This document shows, in pieces, positions 24,312 to 33,621 of a stretch of 61,823 nucleotides of DNA (within the stretch, counting starts at the first letter, position 1; each line of letters starts with the position of its first letter). The stretch is from Rhodospirillales bacterium (lineage in GTDB: Bacteria; Pseudomonadota; Alphaproteobacteria; Rhodospirillales; SHVQ01), in contig SHVQ01000014.1 of assembly GCA_009694195.1 (NCBI GenBank), positions 1 through 61,823 of the forward strand, written 5' to 3'. The notes under the pieces were generated by a model that did no database searches, was not told the origin of the DNA, and saw nothing but the letters and a program-made list of their open reading frames with translations. Made by a program: the position numbers and the translations under genes.

Positions 24312-25737
24312 GGAGACTCAACGGCGAAACCTCGTCCAGAGTCCGACCGGCAGGGTCGCGGGACGGCACCGCTGCCGCCATGCGCGCTTGTGCCGCCGTG
24401 AGCCGGCGGGCGGCATCGGCGGGATCGATGGTGAGCACGCGGCCCCCGCTCACCACTGCTTGGCCGTCGACGAAAACGTCGCGCACCGCCCGGTCGGCCG
24501 CCGCATAGAAGAAGCTCCGGAGCGGATCGCGGGCGGGCTGCATCATCGGGTGCGTGAGATCGAGCAGCACGATGTCGGCGCGCATGCCGGGCGCGAGCCG
24601 GCCGATGTCGTCCCGCCCCAGCACCGTGGCGCTGCCGACGGTGCCGGCGTGGAATACCTCGGCCGTGGTGATCGCCTTCAAGTTGCGCCCCGCGACGCGG
24701 GCGAGGATGTTGGCGGTGCGCATCTCCTCGCCCATGTTTTGCGGGAACGTGTCGGTGCCGATGCCGACGGTGATCCCCTTCCGGAGGTAGTCGCCCAAGG
24801 ACTCGAGGGTCTGGCCGTAGCGCGAGAACACGGTCGGGCAATGGGCGACCGCCGTTCCCGTGTCCGCCAGCACGTCCACGTCGCTGCGGCTCGGCCAATG
24901 GATCATCGAGTGATGGTCGAGGAAGATCGCGTGCGCGAACGAGGTGCCGGGCCCGACGATGCCGATGTCGCGCGCCCATTCGACGGACGTCTTCCCGTGC
25001 CGGCGGGTCATTTCCACGGATTGGGACACGCTTTCGGCGATGTGGGTCTGGAACGGCCGCCCCGTTTTGCGGGCAAACGCATGCGCGTCCCGCAACAGCT
25101 CCTCGGTGCAAGTGTCGATCTCGCCCGGCGCCACCATGCCGAAGAGCCGGCCCGAGTTATGGCGCTCGGCCGCTTCGATGGTGGCGATAGCACGCTCGAA
25201 GCCGCGCTTTCCGCCGGCCTCGTCCCATTCGTAATAGATCTCGCGCCCGTCCTTGAGCCGCCACGCGGCCGAAACAAACCCGGCCGCGAGACAGGCGCGG
25301 ATGCCGCTCTTCGCCAGCGTCTCGATCCAGCCCTCATACGGGGTCGCGAAGTCGAGCACGGTGGTGACACCGCTCTTGAGGAGCTCGCAAAGCGCTGTTT
25401 CGGCCGCCGCTTTCTTTCCTTCCAGGTCGGGGATCAACAGGTTCGAGTAGTCGTAGAGCGCGCTTCCGTAAAGGTGCGGGTTGCCGAATTCCTCGCGGAT
25501 GCCCTTGTAGAGGGGCTGGCCGGAGATATGGCTGTGACAATCGACGAGGCCAGGCATGACGCAGACGTCGCGCCCGTCGATCTCGGCATCGGCCTTCCCC
25601 TTGTAGCCGGGCCCGACATGAGCGATGCGGCCGTCCGCAAATGCGACGTCGGCGTCTCTTATATACGTGTGGCGGGCGGCGCCCTTGTCCCACGCGATGA
25701 CCCAGGCGGCGCGGCGGATGCAGGTGGTCTTTGTCAT
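24301..25737 (-). CDS. TRZ/ATZ-family amidohydrolase (metal-dependent deaminase/chlorohydrolase type)
   Basis: The 478-residue TIM-barrel amidohydrolase has the HxH metal motif DCHSHISG (H68, H70), then QTHIAES and SFAHAIFLDH histidines and the Asp in GIGTDTFPQN. This is the pattern of the AtzA/TrzN, MTA/SAH deaminase and guanine deaminase group. It probably removes an amino or other group from a nitrogen heterocycle or amidine; the substrate is unknown. A DUF1028 gene is just upstream on the same strand. The 3' end overlaps the convergent LysR gene by 11 bp. Confidence 0.9.
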
Positions 25738-25754
25738 GTCAGATTCTGGCCATA

Positions 25755-26423
25755 TCAGACCAATAAATCCGGCGAGGGGGCGTTGCCCGGATCCATCGCG
25801 CGTAGGCGGTATGTCTCTATCTGTGGCCGGTAAATCTCCCAGAGGAAGCGGAGCTTGGTGAGCGGATCGGAATCGAGCTCAACACGGAGATCGACGATGG
25901 GGAACGCAAGGTCGTCCACGATCAGGAGCGCGGCCGAGTGGAGCTGCTTCGCCTGCCCGCCGGCGGCGACACCGCCGTCGAGCGCGTGAAGCAGCCGGTA
26001 TCCGAAGTGCATCTTGGGATTGCGCAGATAGCCTTCGATCATTCCGTTCGAGACGCGCTCGTGGACGATGCCGTTTCCGGCCGCGATGGCGCCCGGCGCC
26101 GTCGCGTGCGATTTGATCGAGGTGATCTTGTCGCCATGATGGACGGCGGTCTTTCCATCCTTGTCGACGACCGCGAGCTGGCGCCAGCCGGGGAAGCGGT
26201 CGGCCTTCACGATGCCCTTGATGGTCTCCTCGGCATTCTTGCCCTCGGAGAGCAGTTGAATCCCGACCGGCCCGAGCCCGGGGTTGCTCCAGGACTGGCT
26301 CAACACGGCACCCGTCCCCGCCTTGGCGAAGATGGCGCGGCTTCCGCACGCCATGTTGGTGGTCGTGATGGCGCAGCCGAACATGCCTGTTTCCAGGCAT
26401 TTGGCGGCGATCGAGAAAGTCAT
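25755..26423 (-). CDS. DUF1028 family protein (Ntn-hydrolase-like)
   Basis: A 222-residue protein of the DUF1028 family. It starts MTFSIAAKCLETGMFGCAIT and has the conserved GTGAVLSQSWSNPGLG and HATAPGAIAAGNGI segments. Its fold resembles Ntn-hydrolases, and genes of this family often lie beside amidohydrolases and peptidases, as here (17 bp before the amidohydrolase start). It may be an accessory amidase; the activity is not established. Confidence 0.85.
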   Translation of the reverse strand: MTFSIAAKCLETGMFGCAITTTNMACGSRAIFAKAGTGAVLSQSWSNPGLGPVGIQLLSEGKNAEETIKGIVKADRFPGWRQLAVVDKDGKTAVHHGDKITSIKSHATAPGAIAAGNGIVHERVSNGMIEGYLRNPKMHFGYRLLHALDGGVAAGGQAKQLHSAALLIVDDLAFPIVDLRVELDSDPLTKLRFLWEIYRPQIETYRLRAMDPGNAPSPDLLV

Positions 26424-26558
26424 GGCGTTCCCCCTCCGGGTTTGGTCACCCGGAGATTATGGGCTTCCGCCGCGCCCAACAACAGGGAGCGGAAAAGACG
26501 GCGCGGACGGGGGCGGCTGCCCGCCCTCGTTCTCTAACGACCCGTCGATGGCGGCGGC

Positions 26559-26831
26559 TTAGGCGGCGACGGGAACGGCCATGTCCTTCGCCGGTTTCTG
26601 GGTCTGCACGGCGTCCGGGAAGTAGCGGCGGATCGTCTCCATGGAGAGCTCGACCTGGCGCGCCATGGCCATCGCGAGATCCTTGGTGATGACCATGCCG
26701 TGCTTTTCCAGCACCGACGAGCCGGTCTTCAGGTAGACGGGCGCGCAGATACGGATCATCTCCGGCGCGTCGTACATGCGCATGAAGCCGCCCGTCGCCT
26801 GCGGATTGTCGATGTGAACGTGCAAGGGCAC
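26559..26831 (-). CDS. Unrecognised 90-residue protein, possibly a fragment
   Basis: The frame from GTG 26831 encodes a normal-looking globular sequence (for example MYDAPEMIRICAPVYLKTG), ending in a low-complexity tail AKDMAVPVAA. I do not recognise the family. Its start abuts the broken 5' end of a permease remnant on the other strand, so it may be the 3' part of a longer gene joined at a recombination point. There is only a weak ribosome-binding site (AGGAG, 11 bp away). It lies 135 bp upstream of the DUF1028 gene on the same strand. Confidence 0.45.
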   Translation of the reverse strand: MPLHVHIDNPQATGGFMRMYDAPEMIRICAPVYLKTGSSVLEKHGMVITKDLAMAMARQVELSMETIRRYFPDAVQTQKPAKDMAVPVAA

Positions 26832-26833
26832 GC

Positions 26834-27019
26834 GGATCGCCGCTCCTCTCCGCCATCGCCATCGCCATCGTCGAGATGCTGCAGCGGGCCAAGATCATCG
26901 GCTCCCTCACGTTCCGCTATGTCGAGCCGATCACCATTGTCGGCGTTGTCTTCCTTATCCTCAGCCTCATTTCGGCCTATGGAATTCGCCGGCTCGAGCG
27001 ACGTCTTAATCTGAAATAG
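26834..27019 (+). pseudogene. 3' remnant of an amino-acid ABC transporter permease
   Basis: The plus-strand frame encodes about 60 residues ending at TAG 27019: LLSAIAIAIVEMLQRAKIIG, then TFRYVEPITIVGVVFLILSL and a basic RRLERRLNLK tail. This is the typical last transmembrane segment and C-terminus of a HisM-type permease. Most of the gene, including the EAA loop, is missing upstream of about 26840, where an unrelated minus-strand ORF begins. It is therefore a truncated leftover of a second amino-acid importer. Confidence 0.7.
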
Positions 27020-27108
27020 GGGCTTCGAAGCAGGCCCCTGGCATTGATCGGCGCGAGCGATCATTTTAAGATGGAGGAAACCGTTTATTTGGGAAGGAAA
27101 CTGCGACG

Positions 27109-27936
27109 ATGCCAAAGGTTTTGACCGCCGCCCAGGTCAAACGTTTCCACGACGAGGGCTACCTGGCCCCGGTCCCGATCGTCTCGCCGGAAAAGATGAA
27201 TCAAATCCGCGAGCGGCTCGAAGGCTTCGAGCACGCGCGGCCCGATCTCAAGAAAAAACTCTACCAGGGTCCGAACGTGCTCTTCCCCTGGCTCTACGAT
27301 CTCACGTTCGAGCCCCGTCTCGCGGGCGTGGCGACCGATCTCCTGGGCCCGAACGTTTTCTGCTCGACCACCGCGTTCCGCATCAAGGAGCCGGGCGATG
27401 AGGCGTACATCGCCTGGCACCAGGACGGCTTCTACGTCACCTACAAGCCGATCTGGGTGACCAGCATCCTCGCCTTCACCGACCAGACCCCGCTGCACGG
27501 CTGCGTCCAGGTTGTCCCAGGCTCGCACAAAGAGGGCTTGCTCGACCACGAGGAAACCTACGACGGGAAGAACATCCTGACGCGCGGCCAGCGGATCACC
27601 ACGCCCTTCGATGCCTCGAGGGCGATCCACCTGCAGCCGAAGGCGGGCGAGCTCGTCGTCTTCCATCACCTGACGATCCACGGCTCGCAGCCGAACTGGT
27701 CGAAGGAGCGCCGCATCAATATGCTCATCGACCTGCTGCCGACGAATGCCAAACGCGAGGGCAGCCGCGAGTCGGCGACTCTGATCGCGGGCGTCGATAC
27801 GTACAATTACTTCGACCACGAGCCGCGGCCGCCGGAGGACCTCGACGCTGCGGTCGAGCGTCAGCGCCAAGTCCTGATCAACCGGAACGAAAAATCCTAC
27901 GCCGGCAGCAAGCACGTCTCGCCCGTTTTGCAGTGA
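27109..27936 (+). CDS. PhyH family Fe(II)/2OG oxygenase, array copy 1
   Basis: A 275-residue phytanoyl-CoA dioxygenase family protein. The facial triad is H104 and D106 (AWHQDGFYV) with H191 (LTIHGSQPN); R201/R202 of KERRINML is the likely 2OG-binding Arg. The conserved RIKEPGDEAY precedes the HxD motif. It is the first of five tandem PhyH genes. The next gene starts 8 bp after its stop. The Asp of HxD is kept, so it is a hydroxylase rather than a halogenase type. The substrate is unknown. Confidence 0.9.
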   Translation: MPKVLTAAQVKRFHDEGYLAPVPIVSPEKMNQIRERLEGFEHARPDLKKKLYQGPNVLFPWLYDLTFEPRLAGVATDLLGPNVFCSTTAFRIKEPGDEAYIAWHQDGFYVTYKPIWVTSILAFTDQTPLHGCVQVVPGSHKEGLLDHEETYDGKNILTRGQRITTPFDASRAIHLQPKAGELVVFHHLTIHGSQPNWSKERRINMLIDLLPTNAKREGSRESATLIAGVDTYNYFDHEPRPPEDLDAAVERQRQVLINRNEKSYAGSKHVSPVLQ

Positions 27937-27944
27937 GGTGCGAC

Positions 27945-28655
27945 ATGGCACATCTCACCGAAGCCCAAGCGCGGCAGTTCAAGGAGCAAGGCTTCGTCGC
28001 GCCGTTCCGCTTCCTCGCCGCCGACAAGCTTGCCGGCTACCGCCGCGGAATCGAGGAAACGGCTGCCAAATACCCGGCGGAGATCGGGCGCTTCAATTAC
28101 GGGCGCCATCCGTGGAATCCCTGGATCCCCGACATCCACGAAGATTTCCTCGACGCCGTCGAAGGCCTGCTCGGCCCCAACCTTCTCTTTTCCAGCATGG
28201 GCTACCGCATCAAGGACCCCGGCGCCGGCGCATACGCGGGCTGGCACCAGGACGAGTTCACGCTCCGCTACGAACCCGCCGCACTGACGTGCTTGTTCGC
28301 CTTCACCGAGCTGACGAAGGAGAACGGTTGCCTCGAAGTCATTCCGGGCTCTCACAAGAACGGCCTCCTGCCCCATGCGACCAAGACCAGCCCCGACAAT
28401 TACCTCTCGCAAGGGCAGCACATCTCCGTGCCTGTCGATGAGGCGAAGGCCGTCGCGGTCGAGCTCGAGCCCGGCCACGCGATGATCTTCGATCAGCGGC
28501 TCATCCACGGCTCCGGGGTCAACCGCTCGAAGAAGAAACGCATCGCTTGTTTCGCCGACTTCTGTCCGCCCCATGCGCGGCGCGGCGACGGCAAGCGCGT
28601 GAAGGCGGTGCTGCTCCGCGGCGTCGACGCGCACGGGAACTTCGATCTGGAATGA
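27945..28655 (+). CDS. PhyH family Fe(II)/2OG oxygenase, array copy 2 (shorter C-terminus)
   Basis: A 236-residue family member with intact HxD (GWHQDEFTL), distal His (LIHGSGVNRS) and Arg (KKKRIACFADF). ATG 27945 is chosen because GAGGTG lies just before it; a GTG at 27933 would overlap the previous stop. It is about 40 residues shorter than the other copies: it ends at HGNFDLE and lacks the C-terminal helix segment (ending in SYxGS...SP) seen in the rest. It is translationally close to copy 1, and the two may act together. Confidence 0.88.
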   Translation: MAHLTEAQARQFKEQGFVAPFRFLAADKLAGYRRGIEETAAKYPAEIGRFNYGRHPWNPWIPDIHEDFLDAVEGLLGPNLLFSSMGYRIKDPGAGAYAGWHQDEFTLRYEPAALTCLFAFTELTKENGCLEVIPGSHKNGLLPHATKTSPDNYLSQGQHISVPVDEAKAVAVELEPGHAMIFDQRLIHGSGVNRSKKKRIACFADFCPPHARRGDGKRVKAVLLRGVDAHGNFDLE

Positions 28656-28785
28656 AGCGCCGCCGGCCCGTTCTCAGGCTTCATCATTATCCATTGCGTT
28701 CAAAAGTGTTTCGAGATCTTCGCCGATGCGCGCGCGCCAATCGAGAGGTCACTAACGATGACAGCGTGAGTTACTCACGTTCAGC

Positions 28786-28870
28786 CGTCATGCACGCGCT
28801 TGTCGCGTGCATCCACGCCTGCTGCATGACAACCGATTCGTGGTTGCGCGGGTCCAGCCCGCGCATGACG
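28786..28870. repeat. Family B intergenic palindromic element within the PhyH array
   Basis: Hairpins CATGCACGCGCTTGTCGCGTG and GCGCGGGTCCAGCCCGCGC lie inside a CGTCATG...CATGACG palindrome. The element occupies most of the non-coding part of the 293-bp gap 28656-28948 between PhyH copies 2 and 3 and may divide the array into two transcripts. Nothing else was seen in this gap. Confidence 0.7.
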
Positions 28871-28948
28871 ATGGGGTCTTCATCCGCCTGACCTGGTCGA
28901 CGAGCCACGTTGATGTGCGGCGGACATTGCTCCTAGAATGGCGTTCTC

Positions 28949-29779
28949 ATGCCCAAAACCCTCACGCCCGACCAGATCCGCCAATTCGAAGAAGACGGCT
29001 ACGTCGGCCCCTTGCGCATGATTTCGACGGAAGCGATGGCCGCGCTCCGCGAGCGCATCGAGCGCTTCGAACGCGACCACCCGGAAGCGCGGGGCAAGCT
29101 GTTCCACGGCCCCCAGCTCCTGTTCCCATGGCTCTTCGATTTCCTCCAGGCTCCGGCCCTCCTCGACGCGCTGGAAGACCTGCTCGGGCCGGACCTCCTT
29201 TGCATTCAAAGCGGCTTCAGGATCAAGGAGCCGCAGGACGGCCGCTACGTCGGCTGGCACCAGGACTCCTATTACATCCGGATGGGGCCGACCTGGGTCG
29301 TGGCCGTCATCTCCTTCACCGACAGCACGCGGGAGAACGGCGCGATCCAGATCGTCCCGGGCTCGCACAAGTGGGGCCTCCTGCCGCACGAGGAGACCGA
29401 CGACAAGAAGAGCATGCTCACGCGGGCCCAGAGGATCACCGCCCAGTTCGACACCGCGCGCGCGACCGACGTCGAGGCCAAGGCCGGCGAGGCCTTGATC
29501 CTCGCCAACACGATCGTGCACGGCTCGCAGCCGAACCGCACGGACGAGCGCCGCATCAATTACGTCGTCGAATACGCGCCGACCGTGACGAAGCGGGAAG
29601 GCCCGCGCGAGCCCGCGATGTTGGTCCGCGGCGTCGACCGCTACAACCACTTCGACCGCGAGGAGCGGCCGAAGGACGAATTCGGCCCACTCTCCCTCGC
29701 CCGCCACCGGCACGTGATCGAGACCCGGATCAAGGAGTCGTACAGAGGCTCAAAACGAGCCTCGCCTGCTCTCGGCTAA
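28949..29779 (+). CDS. PhyH family Fe(II)/2OG oxygenase, array copy 3
   Basis: A 276-residue protein with HxD in GWHQDSYYIRMG, distal His in TIVHGSQPNRTDERR and the following Arg pair. It starts MPKTLTPDQIRQFEEDGYVG, closely matching copies 4 and 5. No good ribosome-binding site is visible before the ATG. An intact active site suggests a working oxygenase of unknown substrate. Confidence 0.9.
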   Translation: MPKTLTPDQIRQFEEDGYVGPLRMISTEAMAALRERIERFERDHPEARGKLFHGPQLLFPWLFDFLQAPALLDALEDLLGPDLLCIQSGFRIKEPQDGRYVGWHQDSYYIRMGPTWVVAVISFTDSTRENGAIQIVPGSHKWGLLPHEETDDKKSMLTRAQRITAQFDTARATDVEAKAGEALILANTIVHGSQPNRTDERRINYVVEYAPTVTKREGPREPAMLVRGVDRYNHFDREERPKDEFGPLSLARHRHVIETRIKESYRGSKRASPALG

Positions 29780-29806
29780 GAAAAAAACAAACGGACGGGA
29801 ACGGAA

Positions 29807-30637
29807 ATGCCCAAGTACTTCACGCAAGCCCAGATCGACGCCTTCAAGGAGCGCGGATACTCGGACCCCATCCGCTTCATGTCGCCGGCGGAGATGCGGA
29901 CCTTCCGCGAGCGCATGGAAGCCTTCGAGCGCGACCACCCGGCGGACGACGGCAAGCTCGTTCAAAACCCGCACCTTCTCTTCCGCTGGCTCGACGGTCT
30001 CGTCCGCCATCCGGTGTTGCTGGACGGGCTCGAGGACCTGGTGGGTGCGGACATCCTCTGCACGGTGAGCGCGTTCCGCCGCAAGGAGCCGGGCGAAGGC
30101 ACGTATGCCGGCTGGCACCAGGACGCGTTCTATCTCCGGTACGACCCCTACTTTCTCACCTGCTTCGTCGCCTTCACCGAGCAGACGGCGGAGAACGGCT
30201 GCCTCTATGTGATTCCGGGCTCCCACCGGGGCCCGATCCTGCCCCACGAGGAGACCGAGGACGACCGAAGCCTGCTCACGCGGGCCCAGCGAATCACGGC
30301 CCCGATCGACGTGGCGAAGGCGGTGCCGCTCGAGATCAAGGCGGGCGAGGCGTTCTGCTTCGACCACAAGACCGTGCACAGCTCGCCCGCCAACAATTCC
30401 AAGGACCGGCGGATATCGCTGCTGCTCGACATCCTTCCCGCTCACGCCAAGCGGAAGGGCAGCCGCGACACGGCGACGCTACTCCGCGGGAGCGATCGCT
30501 ACGGCAATTTCGAGATTCTGCCGAAGCCGAAGGACGACTTCGGCCCCGACGCCCGGCAACTGCATCGCCATGCCTGCGAGACGCGCGACCGCGAGTCGTA
30601 CAAGGGCAGCGCCAAGCGCCCGCCCGCGCTCGCCTGA
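29807..30637 (+). CDS. PhyH family Fe(II)/2OG oxygenase, array copy 4
   Basis: A 276-residue protein, the same length as copies 3 and 5. HxD is in GWHQDAFYLRYD, the distal His in KTVHSSPANNS (Ser replaces the usual Gly after His), and the Arg in KDRRISLLLD. It starts 27 bp after copy 3 and ends 14 bp before copy 5, so the three form one transcription unit. The differing residues around the metal site hint at different substrates among copies. Confidence 0.9.
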   Translation: MPKYFTQAQIDAFKERGYSDPIRFMSPAEMRTFRERMEAFERDHPADDGKLVQNPHLLFRWLDGLVRHPVLLDGLEDLVGADILCTVSAFRRKEPGEGTYAGWHQDAFYLRYDPYFLTCFVAFTEQTAENGCLYVIPGSHRGPILPHEETEDDRSLLTRAQRITAPIDVAKAVPLEIKAGEAFCFDHKTVHSSPANNSKDRRISLLLDILPAHAKRKGSRDTATLLRGSDRYGNFEILPKPKDDFGPDARQLHRHACETRDRESYKGSAKRPPALA

Positions 30638-30651
30638 GGCTCGGTCAGATC

Positions 30652-31482
30652 ATGCCGAAGTTTTTGAGCGAAGCGACCATCCGTCAATTCGACGAGGAGG
30701 GTTACGCCGGCCCCATTCCGATCCTCTCGGAAGCCGAAATGGGCGTCTACCGCGAGCGGCTCGAAGCCTTCGAGCGCGAGCACCCGGCCATTGCGCGCAA
30801 AGTCTTTCAAAGCGCGCACCTGCTGCTGCCCTGGCTGAACGAGCTCATCCATCACCCGAACTTCCTGAACGCGATGGAGGACCTGCTCGGGCCGAACCTT
30901 CTTTGCCCGACATCCGGCTTCCGCATCAAGGAGCCCGGCGACCAGGCCCACGCGGCCTGGCACCAGGACGCCTACTACCTCCGCTTCGAGCCGGTGTGGA
31001 CGACGTGCATTCTCGCCTTTTCGCCGGCGACGCCGGACATGGGCTGCATCGAGGTGGTCCCGGGCTCGCACCGCTGGGGCATTCTCGGTCACGCGGAGAC
31101 GGAGGATTCGAAAAGCCTCCTCCTCCGCCATCAGCACATCATCGACCCCTTCGATGAGTCGCGCGCGCGTGTGGTCCCGCTCAAGCCCGGCGAGCTCGTG
31201 GTCATCCACCAGCGGATCATCCACGGCTCGAATGCCAATACCTCCAAATCCAGGCGCATCTATTATCTGATCGACATCATGCCGACCCATTCCCGCCGCC
31301 CCGGCCACCGCGAGATCGCCATGCTGGTGCGCGGGCGCGACGATTACGGCCACTTCGAGCATATCAAGCGGCCGCACGGCGCCTTCGGCCCGGAAACGGT
31401 CGCGTTCCACCGGAGCGTGGTCGAACGGCGGAACGTCAAGACGTACGAGGGCTCGGCCAAGACTTCGCCGGCCCAAATGTGA
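30652..31482 (+). CDS. PhyH family Fe(II)/2OG oxygenase, array copy 5
   Basis: A 276-residue protein with HxD in AWHQDAYYLRFE, distal His in RIIHGSNANTSKS and Arg in SRRIYYLIDI. The open frame extends far upstream, to 28807, but that part is shadow of copies 3 and 4. ATG 30652 (MPKFLSEATIRQFDEEGYAG) aligns with the other copies. It is followed 43 bp later by a class II aldolase gene. Confidence 0.9.
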   Translation: MPKFLSEATIRQFDEEGYAGPIPILSEAEMGVYRERLEAFEREHPAIARKVFQSAHLLLPWLNELIHHPNFLNAMEDLLGPNLLCPTSGFRIKEPGDQAHAAWHQDAYYLRFEPVWTTCILAFSPATPDMGCIEVVPGSHRWGILGHAETEDSKSLLLRHQHIIDPFDESRARVVPLKPGELVVIHQRIIHGSNANTSKSRRIYYLIDIMPTHSRRPGHREIAMLVRGRDDYGHFEHIKRPHGAFGPETVAFHRSVVERRNVKTYEGSAKTSPAQM

Positions 31483-31525
31483 TATACGACCCGACATATC
31501 CCGATCCATAAAGGAGCACACGACA

Positions 31526-32293
31526 ATGGCGACGAAAACGGCGGCCGCGCTCAATCCGAAGCGGATCAATGATCCGGTCCGTCAGGCCCGCGTCGATCTC
31601 GCGGCGGCGTTCCGCCTCGCGGCGCGGTGGGACTGGCAGGAAGGCATCGGCGGTCACTTCAGCATGCGGCTCCCGGGCGACGACGAGTTGTTTCTTCTGA
31701 ATCCGCTGGGTGTGCTGTGGTCGGAAATCCGCGCGAGCGACCTCCTCGTCGTCGACATCGAAGGCAACAAGGTCGACGGCGAAGGCGAGGTCGAGCGCAC
31801 GGCCTTCTGTATCCACGGCGCAATCCACAAGGCGGGCGTCCGGAACCACTGCGTGATCCACACCCACACGCCCTACGCCACGGCCATGGCGACGCTGAAA
31901 AGCCCGCGCTTCGAATTTATCCACCAGGGCGGGCTCCGCTTCTACGACGACATTGCCTACGATCCCGAGTTCAACGGCCTCGTGACGGCGGACGAGGAAG
32001 GCGAGCGCATTGCCAAGATCATGGGAGAGAAGCGCGCCGTGTTCCTCGCCAACCACGGCACCATCGTGACGGGCGAGACGGTCGGAGAGGCGCTGCAGTA
32101 CACCTACGTGCTCGAGCGCAACTGCATGTACCAGGCCATCGCCCGCATGCACGGAACGCCCTTGCAGCCCGTCAGCGACAAGGTCGGCCGCGAGACCCGC
32201 GAGGTCTACAAGACCGACCCCGTCAGCCCGGATGTCTACTTCACCGCGCTCAAGCGGACCCTCGACCGCGAGAATTCCGACTACGCGCAGTAG
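31526..32293 (+). CDS. Class II aldolase/adducin family protein
   Basis: A 255-residue zinc enzyme with H112 and H114 (CVIHTHTPYAT) and H177 (ANHGTIVTGE). An AAAGGAG site precedes the ATG. It follows the PhyH array on the same strand, mirroring the aldolase-PhyH neighbourhood at 1475-3147, so the two activities may act in sequence on related compounds. It could be a hydroxyacid-cleaving aldolase or decarboxylase; the substrate is not known. Confidence 0.88.
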   Translation: MATKTAAALNPKRINDPVRQARVDLAAAFRLAARWDWQEGIGGHFSMRLPGDDELFLLNPLGVLWSEIRASDLLVVDIEGNKVDGEGEVERTAFCIHGAIHKAGVRNHCVIHTHTPYATAMATLKSPRFEFIHQGGLRFYDDIAYDPEFNGLVTADEEGERIAKIMGEKRAVFLANHGTIVTGETVGEALQYTYVLERNCMYQAIARMHGTPLQPVSDKVGRETREVYKTDPVSPDVYFTALKRTLDRENSDYAQ

Positions 32294-32296
32294 GTT

Positions 32297-32373
32297 TCAC
32301 CCCACCTCACCCTCCCGCTCAGGCGGGTCCCTCCCTCTCCGCCCCTGGGGGCGGAGAGGGTTCGGGGTGAGGG
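32297..32373. terminator. GC-rich palindrome between convergent genes, probable terminator
   Basis: An inner stem CCTCTCCGCCCC with GGGGCGGAGAGG and an outer pair TCACCCC with GGGGTGA make a large hairpin between the class II aldolase (plus) and the Ldh_2 dehydrogenase (minus). A different repeat type from families A and B; only one copy was noticed. Confidence 0.6.
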
Positions 32374-32380
32374 GCGCGAA

Positions 32381-33448
32381 CTAAAACGGCATTGCGACGT
32401 TGAGCTCGGCCGCGAGCTTGGCGGTCGTGTCCCAGACGTGGCCGTCGATGTCGACCAAGCCCCGCCTTGCGTTCGTTGCGCGCGCGGCGGCCGCGCGATC
32501 GCCGGGGACGCGGACGCCAGGGCTGCCGGGCGCCGCTCGCGAGGCGCGCACCTGGGCGAGATACGCGCTCGCAGCCTTGCGGAACGTCTCGGCATCGCCG
32601 AACGCCCCCGGGTCGATGGCCATGTAAACGTGCCCCTTCTTACCCGCCGGGCCGGGCTCATCCCCGTGCCACTTGCGCTGACCCTTGCCGACGGCGCACC
32701 CCGTGAGCACGCCCGAGATGAGCGCCACGCAAAATCCGAACCCTGAGCTCTTGTGGCCGGCGAACGGGCTGATGGCACCCGCCAGCACGCTCGCCGGGTC
32801 GGTGGTCGGCCGCCCGTCGGGTCCGAGGCCTGTCACTTGCGGGAGCTGCTCGCCATAGTGTTGGGCAAGGCGAATGCGGGCGGAGAGATCGGCGCTCGTC
32901 GCCGCGATGTCGATGACGAACGGGTGCGCGTCCTCGGTCGGCACAGCGATAGAGATCGGATTGGTCCCCAGCGCCTTCTCCATCCCGCCGTGGGCGTGAA
33001 CCGTCGGCGGGCTGTTCATGAACACGAGCCCCACGCAGCCTTCCCGTGCGATCCGCTCGGAATAGTACGAGAGCATGAAGATATCGCTGGAGTTGGCGAC
33101 GCCGACGATGGCCGAGCCGGCCGCCTTCGCGATCCTGACCGCGGTATCGGCCGCGAGGATGCCGGCCGGGTGGCCCGGCCCCCGGTTCCCCTCGATCAGC
33201 GCGTAGGCCGGCCCCTCCCTGACGATCGCCGGCTCGCCCACCGGGTCGATACGCCCCAGGCAAATGTTCTTGATGAAGGTGTTCAAGTATTGGAGGCCTT
33301 GAATCCAGTTCCCCTGCAGCTCGGCCGCGACGAACACGTCGGCGACGACCGCGACCCGCGCGGGCGCGACGCCGGCGGCGGCCAGCATGTCTTCCATCAA
33401 CCGGCGCAGGGCCGCGATGTCGACGGGGTGCGTCGAGCGCACGGGCAC
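32381..33448 (-). CDS. Malate/L-lactate dehydrogenase (Ldh_2/YlbC) family oxidoreductase
   Basis: A 355-residue NAD(P)-dependent oxidoreductase of the Ldh_2 family, which includes malate, ureidoglycolate, 2,3-diketogulonate and delta-1-piperideine-2-carboxylate reductases. Typical motifs are GNRGPGHPAG, VGVANSSDIFMLSYYSE and the cofactor-proximal KALGTNPISIAVPT. GTG 33448 is the start, preceded by GGAGGAAG; the open frame upstream is non-coding in character. The paralog at 58002-59027 sits next to an amidase and creatinase. It may reduce or oxidise a hydroxy-acid or imino-acid from amide breakdown. Confidence 0.85.
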   Translation of the reverse strand: MPVRSTHPVDIAALRRLMEDMLAAAGVAPARVAVVADVFVAAELQGNWIQGLQYLNTFIKNICLGRIDPVGEPAIVREGPAYALIEGNRGPGHPAGILAADTAVRIAKAAGSAIVGVANSSDIFMLSYYSERIAREGCVGLVFMNSPPTVHAHGGMEKALGTNPISIAVPTEDAHPFVIDIAATSADLSARIRLAQHYGEQLPQVTGLGPDGRPTTDPASVLAGAISPFAGHKSSGFGFCVALISGVLTGCAVGKGQRKWHGDEPGPAGKKGHVYMAIDPGAFGDAETFRKAASAYLAQVRASRAAPGSPGVRVPGDRAAAARATNARRGLVDIDGHVWDTTAKLAAELNVAMPF

Positions 33449-33621
33449 GGGGGCTTCCTCCGTTGCTGCGATGCCGATTGTTCCCGAACCCGGCGCTATG
33501 TTCAACGTCTCCTGAAAGTCATTGCGAACGATTCGCGCGGGGTACGGTTTTGATATATTTTCGGGTCCCGTGCGGGCATGCTCGCGCCCGCTGACCGATG
33601 CCCAACGCCAGGGAGAAAGAA

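Noticed and set aside
28807..31482. A single 891-codon frame that would fuse three PhyH copies
   Set aside because: Only its last 276 codons (from 30652) read as PhyH protein; the earlier part is Arg/Pro-rich shadow of copies 3 and 4.
27109..31482. PhyH copies as halogenases
   Set aside because: All keep Asp in HxD; the halogenase type has Gly or Ala there.
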